A stretch of DNA of 64,000 nt from Streptomyces sp. YIM 130001 (GTDB lineage: Bacteria > Actinomycetota > Actinomycetes > Streptomycetales > Streptomycetaceae), in contig NZ_KZ984572.1 of assembly GCF_003574445.1 (NCBI RefSeq), forward strand, positions 25,656-89,655, written 5' to 3'. Each line of letters opens with the position of its first letter. Within the stretch, counting starts at the first letter, position 1. Positions 42,758 to 50,967 of this stretch are shown here, in pieces. The position numbers and the translations under genes were made by a program. The notes below the pieces were generated by a model that was not told where the DNA came from, made no database searches, and saw only the letters and a program-made list of their open reading frames with translations.

Positions 42758-43390
42758 TCATTCGCTCTTCTCGCCCGGCTCGTCGGGCTCGTCCCCGGGC
42801 ATCGGCATGAGTTCGGCGAGGTTCTCCGGCCAGCTCAGCGCGTCATCGTCCAGATCGCTCAACAGGCCGCGCGTCCAGTCCAGTTCGGCCCCGATCCGGC
42901 TCTGCTCGTACTCCAGCTCGACGAGCAGCACCCGGGGCAGACGCACGCTGAGCGTCTTCAACTGCTCGCGTGCGGTGGTGAGTTGCCCCTCAAGCCCCGC
43001 CACCCGCTCGCCCAGCGCCGCCCGCGCCCCCGCCACCGGCAGGCAGCCGATGAACGACAACGCCGCATGGAACAGCGTCGCGTCCGCATCGGGCGTGGCC
43101 AGCAGTCGATGGACCCGCGAGCCCAGCTCGGCCCGCCCTTCGCCGGTGAGTCGATAGGTGATGCGCTCCGGCCGGTTCCCGTCCTTGCTGGTGCCGGTCG
43201 ACTCGATCAGTCCGTCCCGCACCAGCCGCTCGACCGCGTGATACATGCTCCGCGGCAGCCCGGTGACGAAGTCCTTGTGCGTGTCCAGGATCAGCCGATG
43301 CATCTCGTACGTATGCCGGGGCCCCTGCAGCAGCAGGGCCAACACGGTCACCGCCACCAGATCCCGCTCACTCTTCCGCAGCCGCACCAT
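42758..43390 (-). CDS. PadR-family transcriptional regulator
   Basis: A 210-residue PadR regulator. The winged-helix domain reads VAVTVLALLLQGPRHTYEM and continues to SMYHAVERLVRDGLIESTG, with the wing ERITYRLTGEGR, and is followed by a long helical C-terminal domain (about 100-185), the form known as PadR subfamily-2-like. The tail is acidic and Pro/Glu-rich. A 13-bp inverted repeat just upstream (43410-43441) is a good autoregulatory operator. The downstream NTF2-like gene is coupled or nearly so. Confidence 0.92.
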   Translation of the reverse strand: MVRLRKSERDLVAVTVLALLLQGPRHTYEMHRLILDTHKDFVTGLPRSMYHAVERLVRDGLIESTGTSKDGNRPERITYRLTGEGRAELGSRVHRLLATPDADATLFHAALSFIGCLPVAGARAALGERVAGLEGQLTTAREQLKTLSVRLPRVLLVELEYEQSRIGAELDWTRGLLSDLDDDALSWPENLAELMPMPGDEPDEPGEKSE

Positions 43391-43409
43391 GCTTCCTCCC
43401 TCGCTAGTA

Positions 43410-43441
43410 TATTGCAGTCTGCACTATGGCAGATTGCAATA
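43410..43441. promoter_or_regulatory. PadR operator
   Basis: TATTGCAGTCTGC (43410-43422) and GCAGATTGCAATA (43429-43441) form a 13-bp inverted repeat with one mismatch and a six-base centre (ACTATG). AT-rich sequence and position 20-51 bases before the padR ATG fit an operator overlapping the promoter. Confidence 0.78.
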
Positions 43442-43543
43442 CAAGGGCGAGGGGGCGCTCGGGGTCAGGGGTGACCCGACGGCAGCTGTGTACGCCGGCG
43501 GGGGTGGCTGCAGATCGCGCACGAGGCGGGTCGTGCGGCCAGG

Positions 43544-43987
43544 TCAGTGGCCCGTGGGCTCGACCGCGGTGATGCGCAGGCGCCCCTCGCCCAGTACCGG
43601 CGGACCGTAGGCGTAGGTGATGTGCAGTGCCGGGCAGTCCTCGAACGTCTCGCCGTCGATCTCGGTGACGTACTCGGAAGGTTCGCCGGTGGGGCGGCCG
43701 AGTCGCGGGTTCTCGTCGAGCAGGAGGGCCAGGGTCCTGACGGCGTACGCGACTCCGGCGGCCACTTCCGCGCAGCGGTGGTGTATCTCCGGCGGGATGT
43801 CCACGGCCGCGATGGCTGGGCGCCTCTTTCGCGGCGCGGGGTTCTCGGCCCTGGCCTGCGCCGGGAAGTCGGAGTCGGACGCGATCGTGCGGGTTCGTAT
43901 GAACGTCAGTGATGACGAGTTGGACGTGCCGGGGTGCGGAATGGGCGTGTATTCGGGAATCTCGTCGTCGGCGGGTGGTGAGGGCAA
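43544..43987 (-). CDS. Hypothetical protein, possible small toxin-like fold
   Basis: A 147-residue protein. The first 55 residues are Pro/Ser/Thr-rich and probably disordered; the rest reads like a compact domain: PPEIHHRCAEVAAGVAYAVR, LALLLDENPRLGRP, EIDGETFEDCPAL, HITYAYGPPVLGEG, RLRITAVEP. The helix-then-beta-strand order is faintly like ParE/RelE proteins, but no catalytic residues are secure. No antitoxin gene is adjacent. It is divergent from an EamA exporter across a 250-base region of lower GC. Confidence 0.6.
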   Translation of the reverse strand: MPSPPADDEIPEYTPIPHPGTSNSSSLTFIRTRTIASDSDFPAQARAENPAPRKRRPAIAAVDIPPEIHHRCAEVAAGVAYAVRTLALLLDENPRLGRPTGEPSEYVTEIDGETFEDCPALHITYAYGPPVLGEGRLRITAVEPTGH

Positions 43988-44077
43988 GGGGCGGGGCCTC
44001 CGGTTCGGCGGGGAGGGTGCGGCAGTCTATGGCTCGGGTCGGACAGGGGGTCCGGGTGGCTCGTCGGGCGTCAATCG

Positions 44078-44092
44078 TTCAGATGTACTGAA
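44078..44092. promoter_or_regulatory. Palindrome between the orphan gene and the EamA gene
   Basis: TTCAG-ATGTA-CTGAA is a perfect 5-bp inverted repeat with a five-base centre in a locally AT-richer stretch, 146 bases before the EamA start and 91 bases before the minus-strand start at 43987. A T7 run follows at 44104. It could be an operator; no adjacent regulator is known to bind it. Confidence 0.4.
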
Positions 44093-44237
44093 TGGTGGTG
44101 GCGCTTTTTTTCGATGGACCTGGATGGATGAGGGCTGGCACCTTGGGGGCGCAGGGCCGTTCAGCCGGCCTGCGATGCAGTTGCCCGTCTCCCGCCCGCC
44201 CCCGCGCCGCTCCACGCGGTCAAGTACCGAGGAATTC

Positions 44238-45215
44238 ATGGCAGTTGATACCGAGCCGCATGCCGGCTCCGCCGCGTCCGTCGCCACCACCACCGCCCGT
44301 GCCGAGTCTGCCGACTCCCCAGCGCCCGCCGGCCTCCGCACCTCCGCCCTCGTAGGTCTCCTGCTCGCCCTCGTCGCCACCGTCGTCTGGTCCGGGAGCT
44401 TTGTCACCAGTCGGGCGCTGCATGACACCGTGCCGCCGGTGCAGCACGCGTTCTGGCGCTGGATCATCGCCATCGTCGCGGTCGCGCCGTTCGCGGCCCG
44501 TGCCGCGTGGCGGCAACGGGCGCTGATACGGAGGCACTTCGGGTTCCTGAGCCTGGCCGCGTTCCTCGGCGTCGCCGTCTACAACACCCTCGTCAACCAG
44601 GCCGGCGTGACGACCCCCGCCGGCACCATGGGCATGATCATGGCGGCCTCGCCGGTCCTCATGGCGCTCGGCGAACGGCTCGGCGGTACTCGGCTCGGTG
44701 CCCGCCGGGTCACCGGGCTTGCGATCGCCTGTGCCGGAGTGCTGCTGCTCACCGTCGGCGGCGGCTCCGGCACGTCGCTCGGATCGGGCGCACTGTGGAT
44801 GGCGGGAGCCGCCGTCAGCTTCGGCTCGTACAGCGCGCTGCTGCGCCGTCGCCCCGCCGAACTGGCCGGCTCCGTCGTCCTGTTGACGACCTTCGTCCTC
44901 GGCGCGCTGATGCTGGCGCCGGTCTACGCGGTCAGCCTCGCCACGCAGGGCGGCTTCCAGGTCACCACGGGCACCGGGCTGCCCCTCCTCTACGTCGGCG
45001 TCTGCTCCTCCGCCCTGGCCTTCTTCGCCTGGAACCGCGCCATCGCCGTCATCGGCGCCGCCCGCGCCGGCCTCGTCTACTACCTGCAGCCGGTCTGCGT
45101 GGCCCTGCTCTCGGCCGTACTCCTCGCCGAGACCACCGGCCCCCTGCAGTGGCTCTGTATGGCCCTGATCCTCGGCGGCGTCGCCTTCGGCACGACCACC
45201 ACGCGCACGCGCTGA
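44238..45215 (+). CDS. EamA/DMT-family exporter
   Basis: A 325-residue membrane transporter with ten hydrophobic segments from about residue 33 to 320, in two EamA repeats: ALVATVVWSGSFVTSRALHD opens the first; GALWMAGAAVSFGSYSALLRRR opens the second; the closing QPVCVALLSAVLLAE is typical. The drug/metabolite transporter family exports metabolites or amino acids; the substrate is unknown. ATG 44238 has GAGGA five bases upstream. It is convergent with the CdaR-like regulator 15 bases away. Confidence 0.9.
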   Translation: MAVDTEPHAGSAASVATTTARAESADSPAPAGLRTSALVGLLLALVATVVWSGSFVTSRALHDTVPPVQHAFWRWIIAIVAVAPFAARAAWRQRALIRRHFGFLSLAAFLGVAVYNTLVNQAGVTTPAGTMGMIMAASPVLMALGERLGGTRLGARRVTGLAIACAGVLLLTVGGGSGTSLGSGALWMAGAAVSFGSYSALLRRRPAELAGSVVLLTTFVLGALMLAPVYAVSLATQGGFQVTTGTGLPLLYVGVCSSALAFFAWNRAIAVIGAARAGLVYYLQPVCVALLSAVLLAETTGPLQWLCMALILGGVAFGTTTTRTR

Positions 45216-45230
45216 GGTGCCCGCTCCTCG

Positions 45231-46304
45231 TCAGATCGCTTCCTCCCACGTCGGCCAGTCCAGGAGGCGGGCGCCGATGACCGCGGTCTGGAGGGTGTAG
45301 CGGTGCAAGGGGTCCGAGGGGTCGGAGCCGGTGAGCTGGCGGATGCGGTCGAGGCGGTAGGTGAGGGCGCGGACGCTGAGGTTGAGGCGGCGGGCGGTCT
45401 CGGCGGCGACGCAGCCGGAGTCGAAGTAGGCGTTCAGGGTCTCCAGGAGCGGGCCCGGGCCGCCCCTGGCCTGGCGGAGCGGTCCGAGCGCACTGCTCAC
45501 CAGGTCCGCCATGGCCTGGCGGTCGCGGGTGAGGACCGGGTAGACGAGCAGTTCGGCGACGCGCAGGACCGGGTCGTCGAGGTGCATGCGGTCGGCGAGA
45601 TCCAGTACGCCGACGGCCTCCTCGTACGACTGGACGACGCCGCCCGCGCCGGGGTGCGCCCGTCCGATCGCCGTGCGGCCGCCGTCCGTCGCGTCGTGCG
45701 CCTGCTTCGCGAAGTACGTCAGTACGTCCCCCTGGTCGCCCGGGGCGATGCAGATGAGGCGGCCGTCCTTCGTGGTGAGCAGGATGCTCCGGTCCCCGAA
45801 CCGGCCGTGCAGGGCGGCCTCCACGCGGCGGGCCACCGGGTCCGCCTCGTGGTAGCTGTCGGGGCCCTCCGCCACGGCGACGGCGTGGGCCAGGGAGAGG
45901 CGCAGGCCGAAGCGTTCGGCGCGTTCGACGAGGCTGCCCAGGTCGCTGCGGCCGTGCAGCAGGTCGTCGATGAACTCGCGCCGGGACCCCTCCTCCTGGC
46001 GTACGGCGAGGTGCTGGGCGCGTTCGTAGCCCTCGGCGAGCGCGTCGACGGCCTGCTCCACGGCAGCCAGCACGCGGTCCGCGGAGTCCTGGGCCGAGGC
46101 GGCGGGCGGCCAGCTCTCGCGGGTCGCGGCGAGGTGCTGGCTGATCAGGGCGCGGAGGCTGTGGCCGGCCTCGGCGGCCTGTTCGCCGACGACGCGGCGG
46201 GCCTTGAGCTCTTCACGGTTGAGGCGGCGGCCCGTACGGGCCACCTCCGTGAGCATGTCGGCGTAGCCGTCGAGGAACTCCTCGGGTATTTCCCAGCGTG
46301 GCAT
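45231..46304 (-). CDS. CdaR/PucR-family transcriptional regulator
   Basis: A 357-residue regulator. The N-terminal 120 residues form a helical RsbRD-like domain (SLRALISQHLAATRESWPP). The middle (about 130-240) is a GGDEF-related CdaR domain (VAVAEGPDSYHEAD, RSILLTTKDGRLICIAPGD), and the C-terminal 55 residues are the PucR-type HTH (LLETLNAYFDSGCVAAETAR, then RLNLSVRALTYRLDRI). Such proteins are activators of purine, sugar-acid or stress genes. The start at ATG 46304 is preferred over the longer frame. It is divergent from the channel-like gene. Confidence 0.9.
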   Translation of the reverse strand: MPRWEIPEEFLDGYADMLTEVARTGRRLNREELKARRVVGEQAAEAGHSLRALISQHLAATRESWPPAASAQDSADRVLAAVEQAVDALAEGYERAQHLAVRQEEGSRREFIDDLLHGRSDLGSLVERAERFGLRLSLAHAVAVAEGPDSYHEADPVARRVEAALHGRFGDRSILLTTKDGRLICIAPGDQGDVLTYFAKQAHDATDGGRTAIGRAHPGAGGVVQSYEEAVGVLDLADRMHLDDPVLRVAELLVYPVLTRDRQAMADLVSSALGPLRQARGGPGPLLETLNAYFDSGCVAAETARRLNLSVRALTYRLDRIRQLTGSDPSDPLHRYTLQTAVIGARLLDWPTWEEAI

Positions 46305-46434
46305 GGGGGACAGGATCCCAGACGGGGCCGCTTGCCGGCCGCCGCCCTCCGGACCGCGTCGACCCACCCGCCCCGACCGGGAAGACCGGCCGGGGCACCT
46401 TGATCCGTATTGCCGTACGGGGCACGCTCGTTGT

Positions 46435-48447
46435 GTGACTCATGTGCCTCCGCAGCCGTACCCACGGCCGCAACCGCAGCCGCCCTCGGGGACCACCGCA
46501 GGCCACATGGTCGTCTGCGGGGACGACGCCCTCGCGCAGCGGCTCGCCTCCGAGCTGCGGGACGTCTACCGGGAGCGGGTCACCCTCGTCGTACCGCCCG
46601 CGGAGCGCCGTCCGGCGATGCCGCTCACCGGCCGTGCCCGGGCGACCGCACTGCTCGGGCGGATGTCGGCGGCGATGGGGCGCGGCGGTGCGAACGGCGG
46701 CGACGAGCCCGAGCGGCTGATCGAGGCACCGGACCTGACCGACGAGGTGCTCCTCGACGCCGGCGTGGAGCACGCCGGTGCGCTCGCGCTCGTCCACGAC
46801 GACGACGAGGCGAACATCCGGGCCGCCCTCTCCGCCCGCCGTCTCAACCCCCGCCTCGCCCTGGTCATCCGGCTCTACAACCGCAAGCTGGGCCAGTACC
46901 TGAAGGATCTCCTCGACCAGGCCGCCGTCCTGGCCGAACCGGACGCTCCGGACACCGGGCCGGACGCGCAGGGCTTCCCGGCCGACTCCGCGACGACGGT
47001 CCTGTCCGACGCGGACACCGCCGCGCCGTCGCTCGCCGCGACCGCCGTGGCCGGCACCAGCAAGGTCATTCAGGCCGACGGGCTGCTGTTGCGTGCCGCG
47101 GAGCGGCAGCCGCCGCGCCCGGGCGCCGTCCCCGATCCCGGCCTGTGCACCCTCGCCCTACTGTCGTCGACGAGCAGTGACCCGCAGGGCGCGGAGGGGT
47201 CCGACGACAGCCGCGACGCACCCCAACTCCTGCCCGACGACGCCACGGTGGCCGCCGCGTCCGACCGCGGAACCGTCGTACTGGAAGCCGTCTCGCACGC
47301 GGGCCCGGCCGTGCCGCCCGGGCGCCGGCTCGCGCGGCGCGGGGCCCGGCTCTCGCACCTGTTCTCGCTACGGCTCCGCTGGTCGCTGTTCGGCCTGATC
47401 GTCTCGGTCCTGGTGCTCGCGATGGCGTCCTCCTGGCTCACCGACGACCATCCGCTGCACGCGATCTATCTGGCGTTCCTCGACCTGTTCTCGATCAATG
47501 AGCCTGCGACGGAGGGTCCGTTGAGCAGGCAGATCCTTCAACTCCTCTCCGGCTTCGTGGGATTGCTGCTGCTGCCGGTGCTACTGGCCGCGGTACTCGA
47601 GGCGTTGGGCGCCTTCCGCTCGGCCTCCTCGTTGCACCGGCCGCCGCGCGGGCTCGCGGGGCACGTCGTACTCCTCGGGCTCGGCAAGATCGGCACCCGG
47701 GTGCTCGCCGATCTGCGCGAACTCGACATCCCGGTGGTCTGCGTGGAGGAGGACCCCGAGGCGCGCGGTATCGCGCTCGCCCGGCGTCTGCGTGTCCCGG
47801 TGGTGCTCGGCGACGTCACGCAGGACGACGTCCTGGAGGCGGCCAAGGTTCACCGCGCGCACGCCCTGCTCGCCCTGACCAGCATCGACACCACGAACCT
47901 CGAGTCCGCCCTGTACGCCCGCACCCTCAAGCCGGGTCTGCGGGTCGCCCTGCGGCTGTACGACGACGAGTTCGCCACCGCCGTGTACCGCACCCTGCGG
48001 GCCGCGCACCCCGACGCGTTCACCCGCAGCCGCAGTGTCACCTCGCTGGCCGCGCCGTCGTTCGCGGCGGCGATGATGGGCCGGCAGATCCTGGGTGCGG
48101 TGCCGGTCGAGCGCCGGGTGCTGCTGTTCGCCGCGGTCGAGGTCGCGGGGCATCCGCTGCTCGAGGGGCACAGCGTCGCCGACACCTTCCGGCCCGGTCA
48201 CTGGCGGGTGATCGCGCTCGACTCCAAACCGGCGGCCGAGGGCCTGCCGGACCTGACGGCGGCCCCGTCCCCGTACACCGAGGAACCGCACGAACCGCGC
48301 CTGATCTGGGACATGCCCGCCGACCGCGTACTGACCGCCCGCGACCGCGTCGTGGTGGCCGCCACCCGCCGTGGTCTCGCCGAACTCCTCGGCCATGGCA
48401 ACTCCCCGGACAGCAGCTCGGCGGCGCGGGGGCGCACGGCGCCGTGA
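46435..48447 (+). CDS. Potassium-channel-like membrane protein with two RCK/TrkA domains
   Basis: A 670-residue protein. The first NAD-binding-like domain (about 25-150) has a degenerate loop (HMVVCGDDALAQRLASEL); a long Asp/Ala-rich linker follows. Two transmembrane helices lie near 316-335 and 367-392, with the turret HAIYLAFLDLFSINEPATEG between but no TVGYG selectivity filter. The second RCK domain (about 408-550) has an intact GLGKIG loop (from G415) and ends with ITxxDTTNLESALYAR-type strands, then an RCK_C-like tail. Similar proteins are annotated as Kef-type or CASTOR-like channels. The GTG at 46435 has no clear ribosome site, and ATG 46507 is an alternative. Confidence 0.82.
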   Translation: MTHVPPQPYPRPQPQPPSGTTAGHMVVCGDDALAQRLASELRDVYRERVTLVVPPAERRPAMPLTGRARATALLGRMSAAMGRGGANGGDEPERLIEAPDLTDEVLLDAGVEHAGALALVHDDDEANIRAALSARRLNPRLALVIRLYNRKLGQYLKDLLDQAAVLAEPDAPDTGPDAQGFPADSATTVLSDADTAAPSLAATAVAGTSKVIQADGLLLRAAERQPPRPGAVPDPGLCTLALLSSTSSDPQGAEGSDDSRDAPQLLPDDATVAAASDRGTVVLEAVSHAGPAVPPGRRLARRGARLSHLFSLRLRWSLFGLIVSVLVLAMASSWLTDDHPLHAIYLAFLDLFSINEPATEGPLSRQILQLLSGFVGLLLLPVLLAAVLEALGAFRSASSLHRPPRGLAGHVVLLGLGKIGTRVLADLRELDIPVVCVEEDPEARGIALARRLRVPVVLGDVTQDDVLEAAKVHRAHALLALTSIDTTNLESALYARTLKPGLRVALRLYDDEFATAVYRTLRAAHPDAFTRSRSVTSLAAPSFAAAMMGRQILGAVPVERRVLLFAAVEVAGHPLLEGHSVADTFRPGHWRVIALDSKPAAEGLPDLTAAPSPYTEEPHEPRLIWDMPADRVLTARDRVVVAATRRGLAELLGHGNSPDSSSAARGRTAP

Positions 48448-48491
48448 GTGCTTCGAGCGCTGTGATTGTGCTGTGAGTGCCGGGAACGAGC

Positions 48492-48526
48492 GGACCGGCC
48501 GGCCCCTGGTGGGGTCCGGCCGGTCC
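48492..48526. terminator. Bidirectional terminator between the channel and terD genes
   Basis: GGACCGGCCGGCCCC (48492-48506) and GGGGTCCGGCCGGTCC (48511-48526) pair over 15 bp with one bulge and a four-base loop. It sits between convergent genes ending at 48447 and 48561 and could serve both. Confidence 0.78.
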
Positions 48527-48560
48527 GTCTGGGTGCGGAGGTACCGCTGACGCCGAGAGC

Positions 48561-49136
48561 TCAGACGTTGACGCCGAAGTCCTGGGCGATGCCGCGCAGG
48601 CCCGAGGCGTAACCCTGGCCGACCGCGCGGAACTTCCACTCGGCGCCGTGCCGGTAGAGCTCGCCGAAGACCATGGCGGTCTCGGTGGAGGCGTCCTCGG
48701 AGAGGTCGTAGCGGGCGATCTCCTGATTGTTGGCCTGGTTGACGACGCGGATGAACGCGTTGCGGACCTGGCCGAAGGACTGCTGGCGGTTCTCGGCGTC
48801 GTGGATGGACACCGGGAACGAGACCTTCGCGACCTGGGCGGGCACGGCGGCCAGGTTCACCTTGATCGACTCGTCGTCGCCCTCGCCCTCACCGGTGAGG
48901 TTGTCACCGGTGTGCTCGACGGAGCCGTCGGGGCTGGTGAGCTGGTTGTAGAAGATGAAGTGGCTGTCGGAGAGGACGCGGCCGTCCTCGCCGCAGAGCA
49001 GCGCCGACGCGTCGAGGTCGTAGTCGGTGCCGGTCGTCGTACGGACGTCCCAGCCGAGGCCGATCAGGACCGCGGTCAGACCCGGTGCTTCCTTGCTGAG
49101 TGAGACGTTGCCGCCCTTGGCGAGGGAAACCCCCAT
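48561..49136 (-). CDS. TerD-family calcium-binding stress protein
   Basis: A 191-residue TerD protein of the tellurite-resistance/CABP family. The Ca2+-binding acidic motif is DYDLDASALL (residues 38-47, D38 and D40), then SDSHFIFYNQLTSPDGSVEH and the second acidic loop GEGDDESIKVNL; the family closing motif GAEWKFRAVGQGYASGLRGIA is present. TerD proteins bind calcium and are linked to tellurium, membrane and phage stress, and in Streptomyces to development. A 40-base octamer array and a palindrome lie upstream. This is a stand-alone copy, not a ter operon. Confidence 0.95.
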   Translation of the reverse strand: MGVSLAKGGNVSLSKEAPGLTAVLIGLGWDVRTTTGTDYDLDASALLCGEDGRVLSDSHFIFYNQLTSPDGSVEHTGDNLTGEGEGDDESIKVNLAAVPAQVAKVSFPVSIHDAENRQQSFGQVRNAFIRVVNQANNQEIARYDLSEDASTETAMVFGELYRHGAEWKFRAVGQGYASGLRGIAQDFGVNV

Positions 49137-49190
49137 GCTGATGTCTCCTTTCGGTGCGCCCGTGCCGGACGCTCTGCGATCACGCGCTGA

Positions 49191-49261
49191 CTCGTTGGCT
49201 CGTTGACTCGTTCGCTCACTGATTCGTTAAGCCGGATACCGAAAATCTACAACACTGTAGA
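49191..49261. repeat. Octamer repeats and palindrome upstream of terD
   Basis: Five consecutive octamers CTCGTTGG, CTCGTTGA, CTCGTTCG, CTCACTGA, TTCGTTAA occupy 49191-49230, consensus CTCGTTGA. Beyond them TCTACA-ACAC-TGTAGA (49246-49261) is a 6-bp inverted repeat in AT-richer sequence, the likely promoter-operator of terD (minus strand). TACA/TGTA half-sites are seen in BlaI-type operators, but that link is only a suggestion. Confidence 0.65.
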
Positions 49262-49403
49262 AATCCACCGTACGGCCACCCGTGCGGCTGTGCGTCCGGT
49301 CCGCCTTCGTAGGGCTCCAGTATCCGGCCCCGCATCCTTGGGGGACGCTGCTTCGGCCGAGCCGGTTCACTGTCGGCCGTGACGGATCGGGGCGGGGCGG
49401 CAA

Positions 49404-50600
49404 TCAGCGGGAGGTCTGGCCCGAGGTCTGGCGCGCGGCCTGGCTTGAGTCGGTGCGCGGCTTCGGGGGCCTTGCCGACTTCACGGACTGCACGGATGTC
49501 GCCGCCTTGACGGCTTTCAGGGATGTCGCCGACTTCGCCGACTTCACCGACTTCACCGCCTTCACCGGCTTCATCGACTTCACGGACTTCACGGACTTCA
49601 CGGACTTCACGGACTTCACGGAAGGGGTGACTCCGCGCGAGTCCGGGCGGAGGCCCGTGCGTGCGGACGCGCGGCGGGGGCGTTCGACGGCCAGGCCCTG
49701 GCGTTCCATCCGGGTGCGGAGGGTGGTGAGGATGCGGGTCAGCAGGCGGGAGACATGCATCTGCGTCACTCCGATCTCCTCGCCGATCTCGCTCTGCGTC
49801 ATGTCCGCGACGAAGCGCAGCGCGAGGATGTGGCGCTCGCGCTCGGAGAGGCCGGCGATGAGCGGCTTGAGGGTGTGCAGGTCCTCGACCAGGGCGAGGT
49901 CGGGATCCTGGTAGCCGATGTGGCCGGCGATGGTGTCGTCGAAGTCCGGGCTGTCGGCGGGGAAGTCGAGTGAGGTGGCGGTGTATCCGTTGGCGGCGGC
50001 GAGGCCCTCGGCGACCTCGGCCGTGTCCAGGCTCAGATGGTCCGCGAGTTCGGCGGTCGTCGGCCGGCGCCCGTTCTGCTGCTCCAGATCGGCGGTGGCG
50101 CGGGACAGGTCGAGCCGGAGTTCCTGCAGGCGGCGCGGGACGTGCACGGCCCAGGTGGTGTCGCGGAAGAACCGTTTGATCTCGCCGATGACGGTCGGCA
50201 GCGCGAAACTGGTGAACTCGACGCCACGCTGCAGCTCGAACCGGTCGATGGCCTTGATCAGGCCGATGGTGCCGACCTGTACGACATCCTCGTGCGACTC
50301 GGGCCGCGGGCGCAGGCGGGTGGCCGCGTAGTGCACGAGGTTCAGATTGAGCTCGACCAGACTGTTGCGCACGTAAGCGAACTCCGGTGTGCCTTCCTGG
50401 AGTTGACTCAGTCTGGTGAACAACGTCCGTGACAGGCGCCGCACATCGGCCGTGGGCAGCTGCCCGGCCGGGACGACGGGACGCCCGATCTCTTTCCCGA
50501 GGCGGAGCGCACCGGGCCCGCCGGTATGTCGCTCCCGACCTGCCTGGGTTCCGGGGCGCGCGGCCGCCGCGGTGGAGCTACTGCTGACCCGAGTCGCCAT
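49404..50600 (-). CDS. SigB/SigF-family RNA polymerase sigma factor with repeat tail
   Basis: A 398-residue stress/differentiation sigma factor. Region 2 is recognisable in EDVVQVGTIGLIKAIDRFEL and EFTSFALPTVIGEIKRFFRD; region 3 in RRPTTAELADHLSLD; region 4 in LSERERHILALRFVADMTQS, then EIGEEIGVTQMHVSRLL. This is the group-3 SigB/F/G type controlled by anti-sigma RsbW-like kinases elsewhere; none is adjacent. The first 45 residues are low-complexity and the C-terminal 75 residues contain 16 Val-Lys-Ser-type tripeptides, encoded by a 9-bp minisatellite. A palindrome (50764-50780) lies upstream. Confidence 0.93.
   Translation of the reverse strand: MATRVSSSSTAAAARPGTQAGRERHTGGPGALRLGKEIGRPVVPAGQLPTADVRRLSRTLFTRLSQLQEGTPEFAYVRNSLVELNLNLVHYAATRLRPRPESHEDVVQVGTIGLIKAIDRFELQRGVEFTSFALPTVIGEIKRFFRDTTWAVHVPRRLQELRLDLSRATADLEQQNGRRPTTAELADHLSLDTAEVAEGLAAANGYTATSLDFPADSPDFDDTIAGHIGYQDPDLALVEDLHTLKPLIAGLSERERHILALRFVADMTQSEIGEEIGVTQMHVSRLLTRILTTLRTRMERQGLAVERPRRASARTGLRPDSRGVTPSVKSVKSVKSVKSVKSMKPVKAVKSVKSAKSATSLKAVKAATSVQSVKSARPPKPRTDSSQAARQTSGQTSR
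49476..49619. repeat. 9-bp minisatellite in the sigma factor gene
   Basis: Sixteen 9-bp units related to GTGAAGTCC (minus strand) encode VKS, MKP, VKA, AKS, LKA and similar triplets at residues 328-375. Five consecutive VKS units (49575-49619) are almost identical at the DNA level, so the array is probably unstable and varies between strains. Confidence 0.85.
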
Positions 50601-50763
50601 CGTCTCTCCCGAGGTCGAGCGCGCCCTCCGGCCGAGAGCACGGCGTGGCCCGCACCTACCCGGGAGTTCCCGTTACATGTCCGTGACTTGACTTCCCCCA
50701 CGCCGACACGGCGCCACCCCCACCGCCCTCACCTCACCGGGATGCCTTCTTGATCCAGGAACT

Positions 50764-50780
50764 CCCTTACGCGGTAAGGG
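50764..50780. promoter_or_regulatory. Palindrome upstream of the SigB-type gene
   Basis: CCCTTAC-GCG-GTAAGGG is a perfect 7-bp inverted repeat with a three-base centre, 164 bases before the sigma start. From 50601 to 50967 no gene is supported; this palindrome is the only clear element and may be an operator. Confidence 0.5.
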
Positions 50781-50967
50781 TCTTGGCTCAGTGGTCGAGT
50801 ACTGGAAAGTGCCTCGCCGTCGTTCGTATTTCACACGTGGACCGCGGCAAGGGGCGGGCGGAGCGCCGGGTCCGCCCCCGGCCGCCGGATCGCCCACCGC
50901 GCGCCGGGCATTGGCTCGGTGGCTGCAGTGGGACCACCTCGGGCGGAGGGGGCGGGAGTGAGTAGTC

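Noticed and set aside
48561..49136. A tellurite-resistance (ter) operon
   Set aside because: Only a single terD is present; terA, terB, terC, terZ and related genes are absent in the window.
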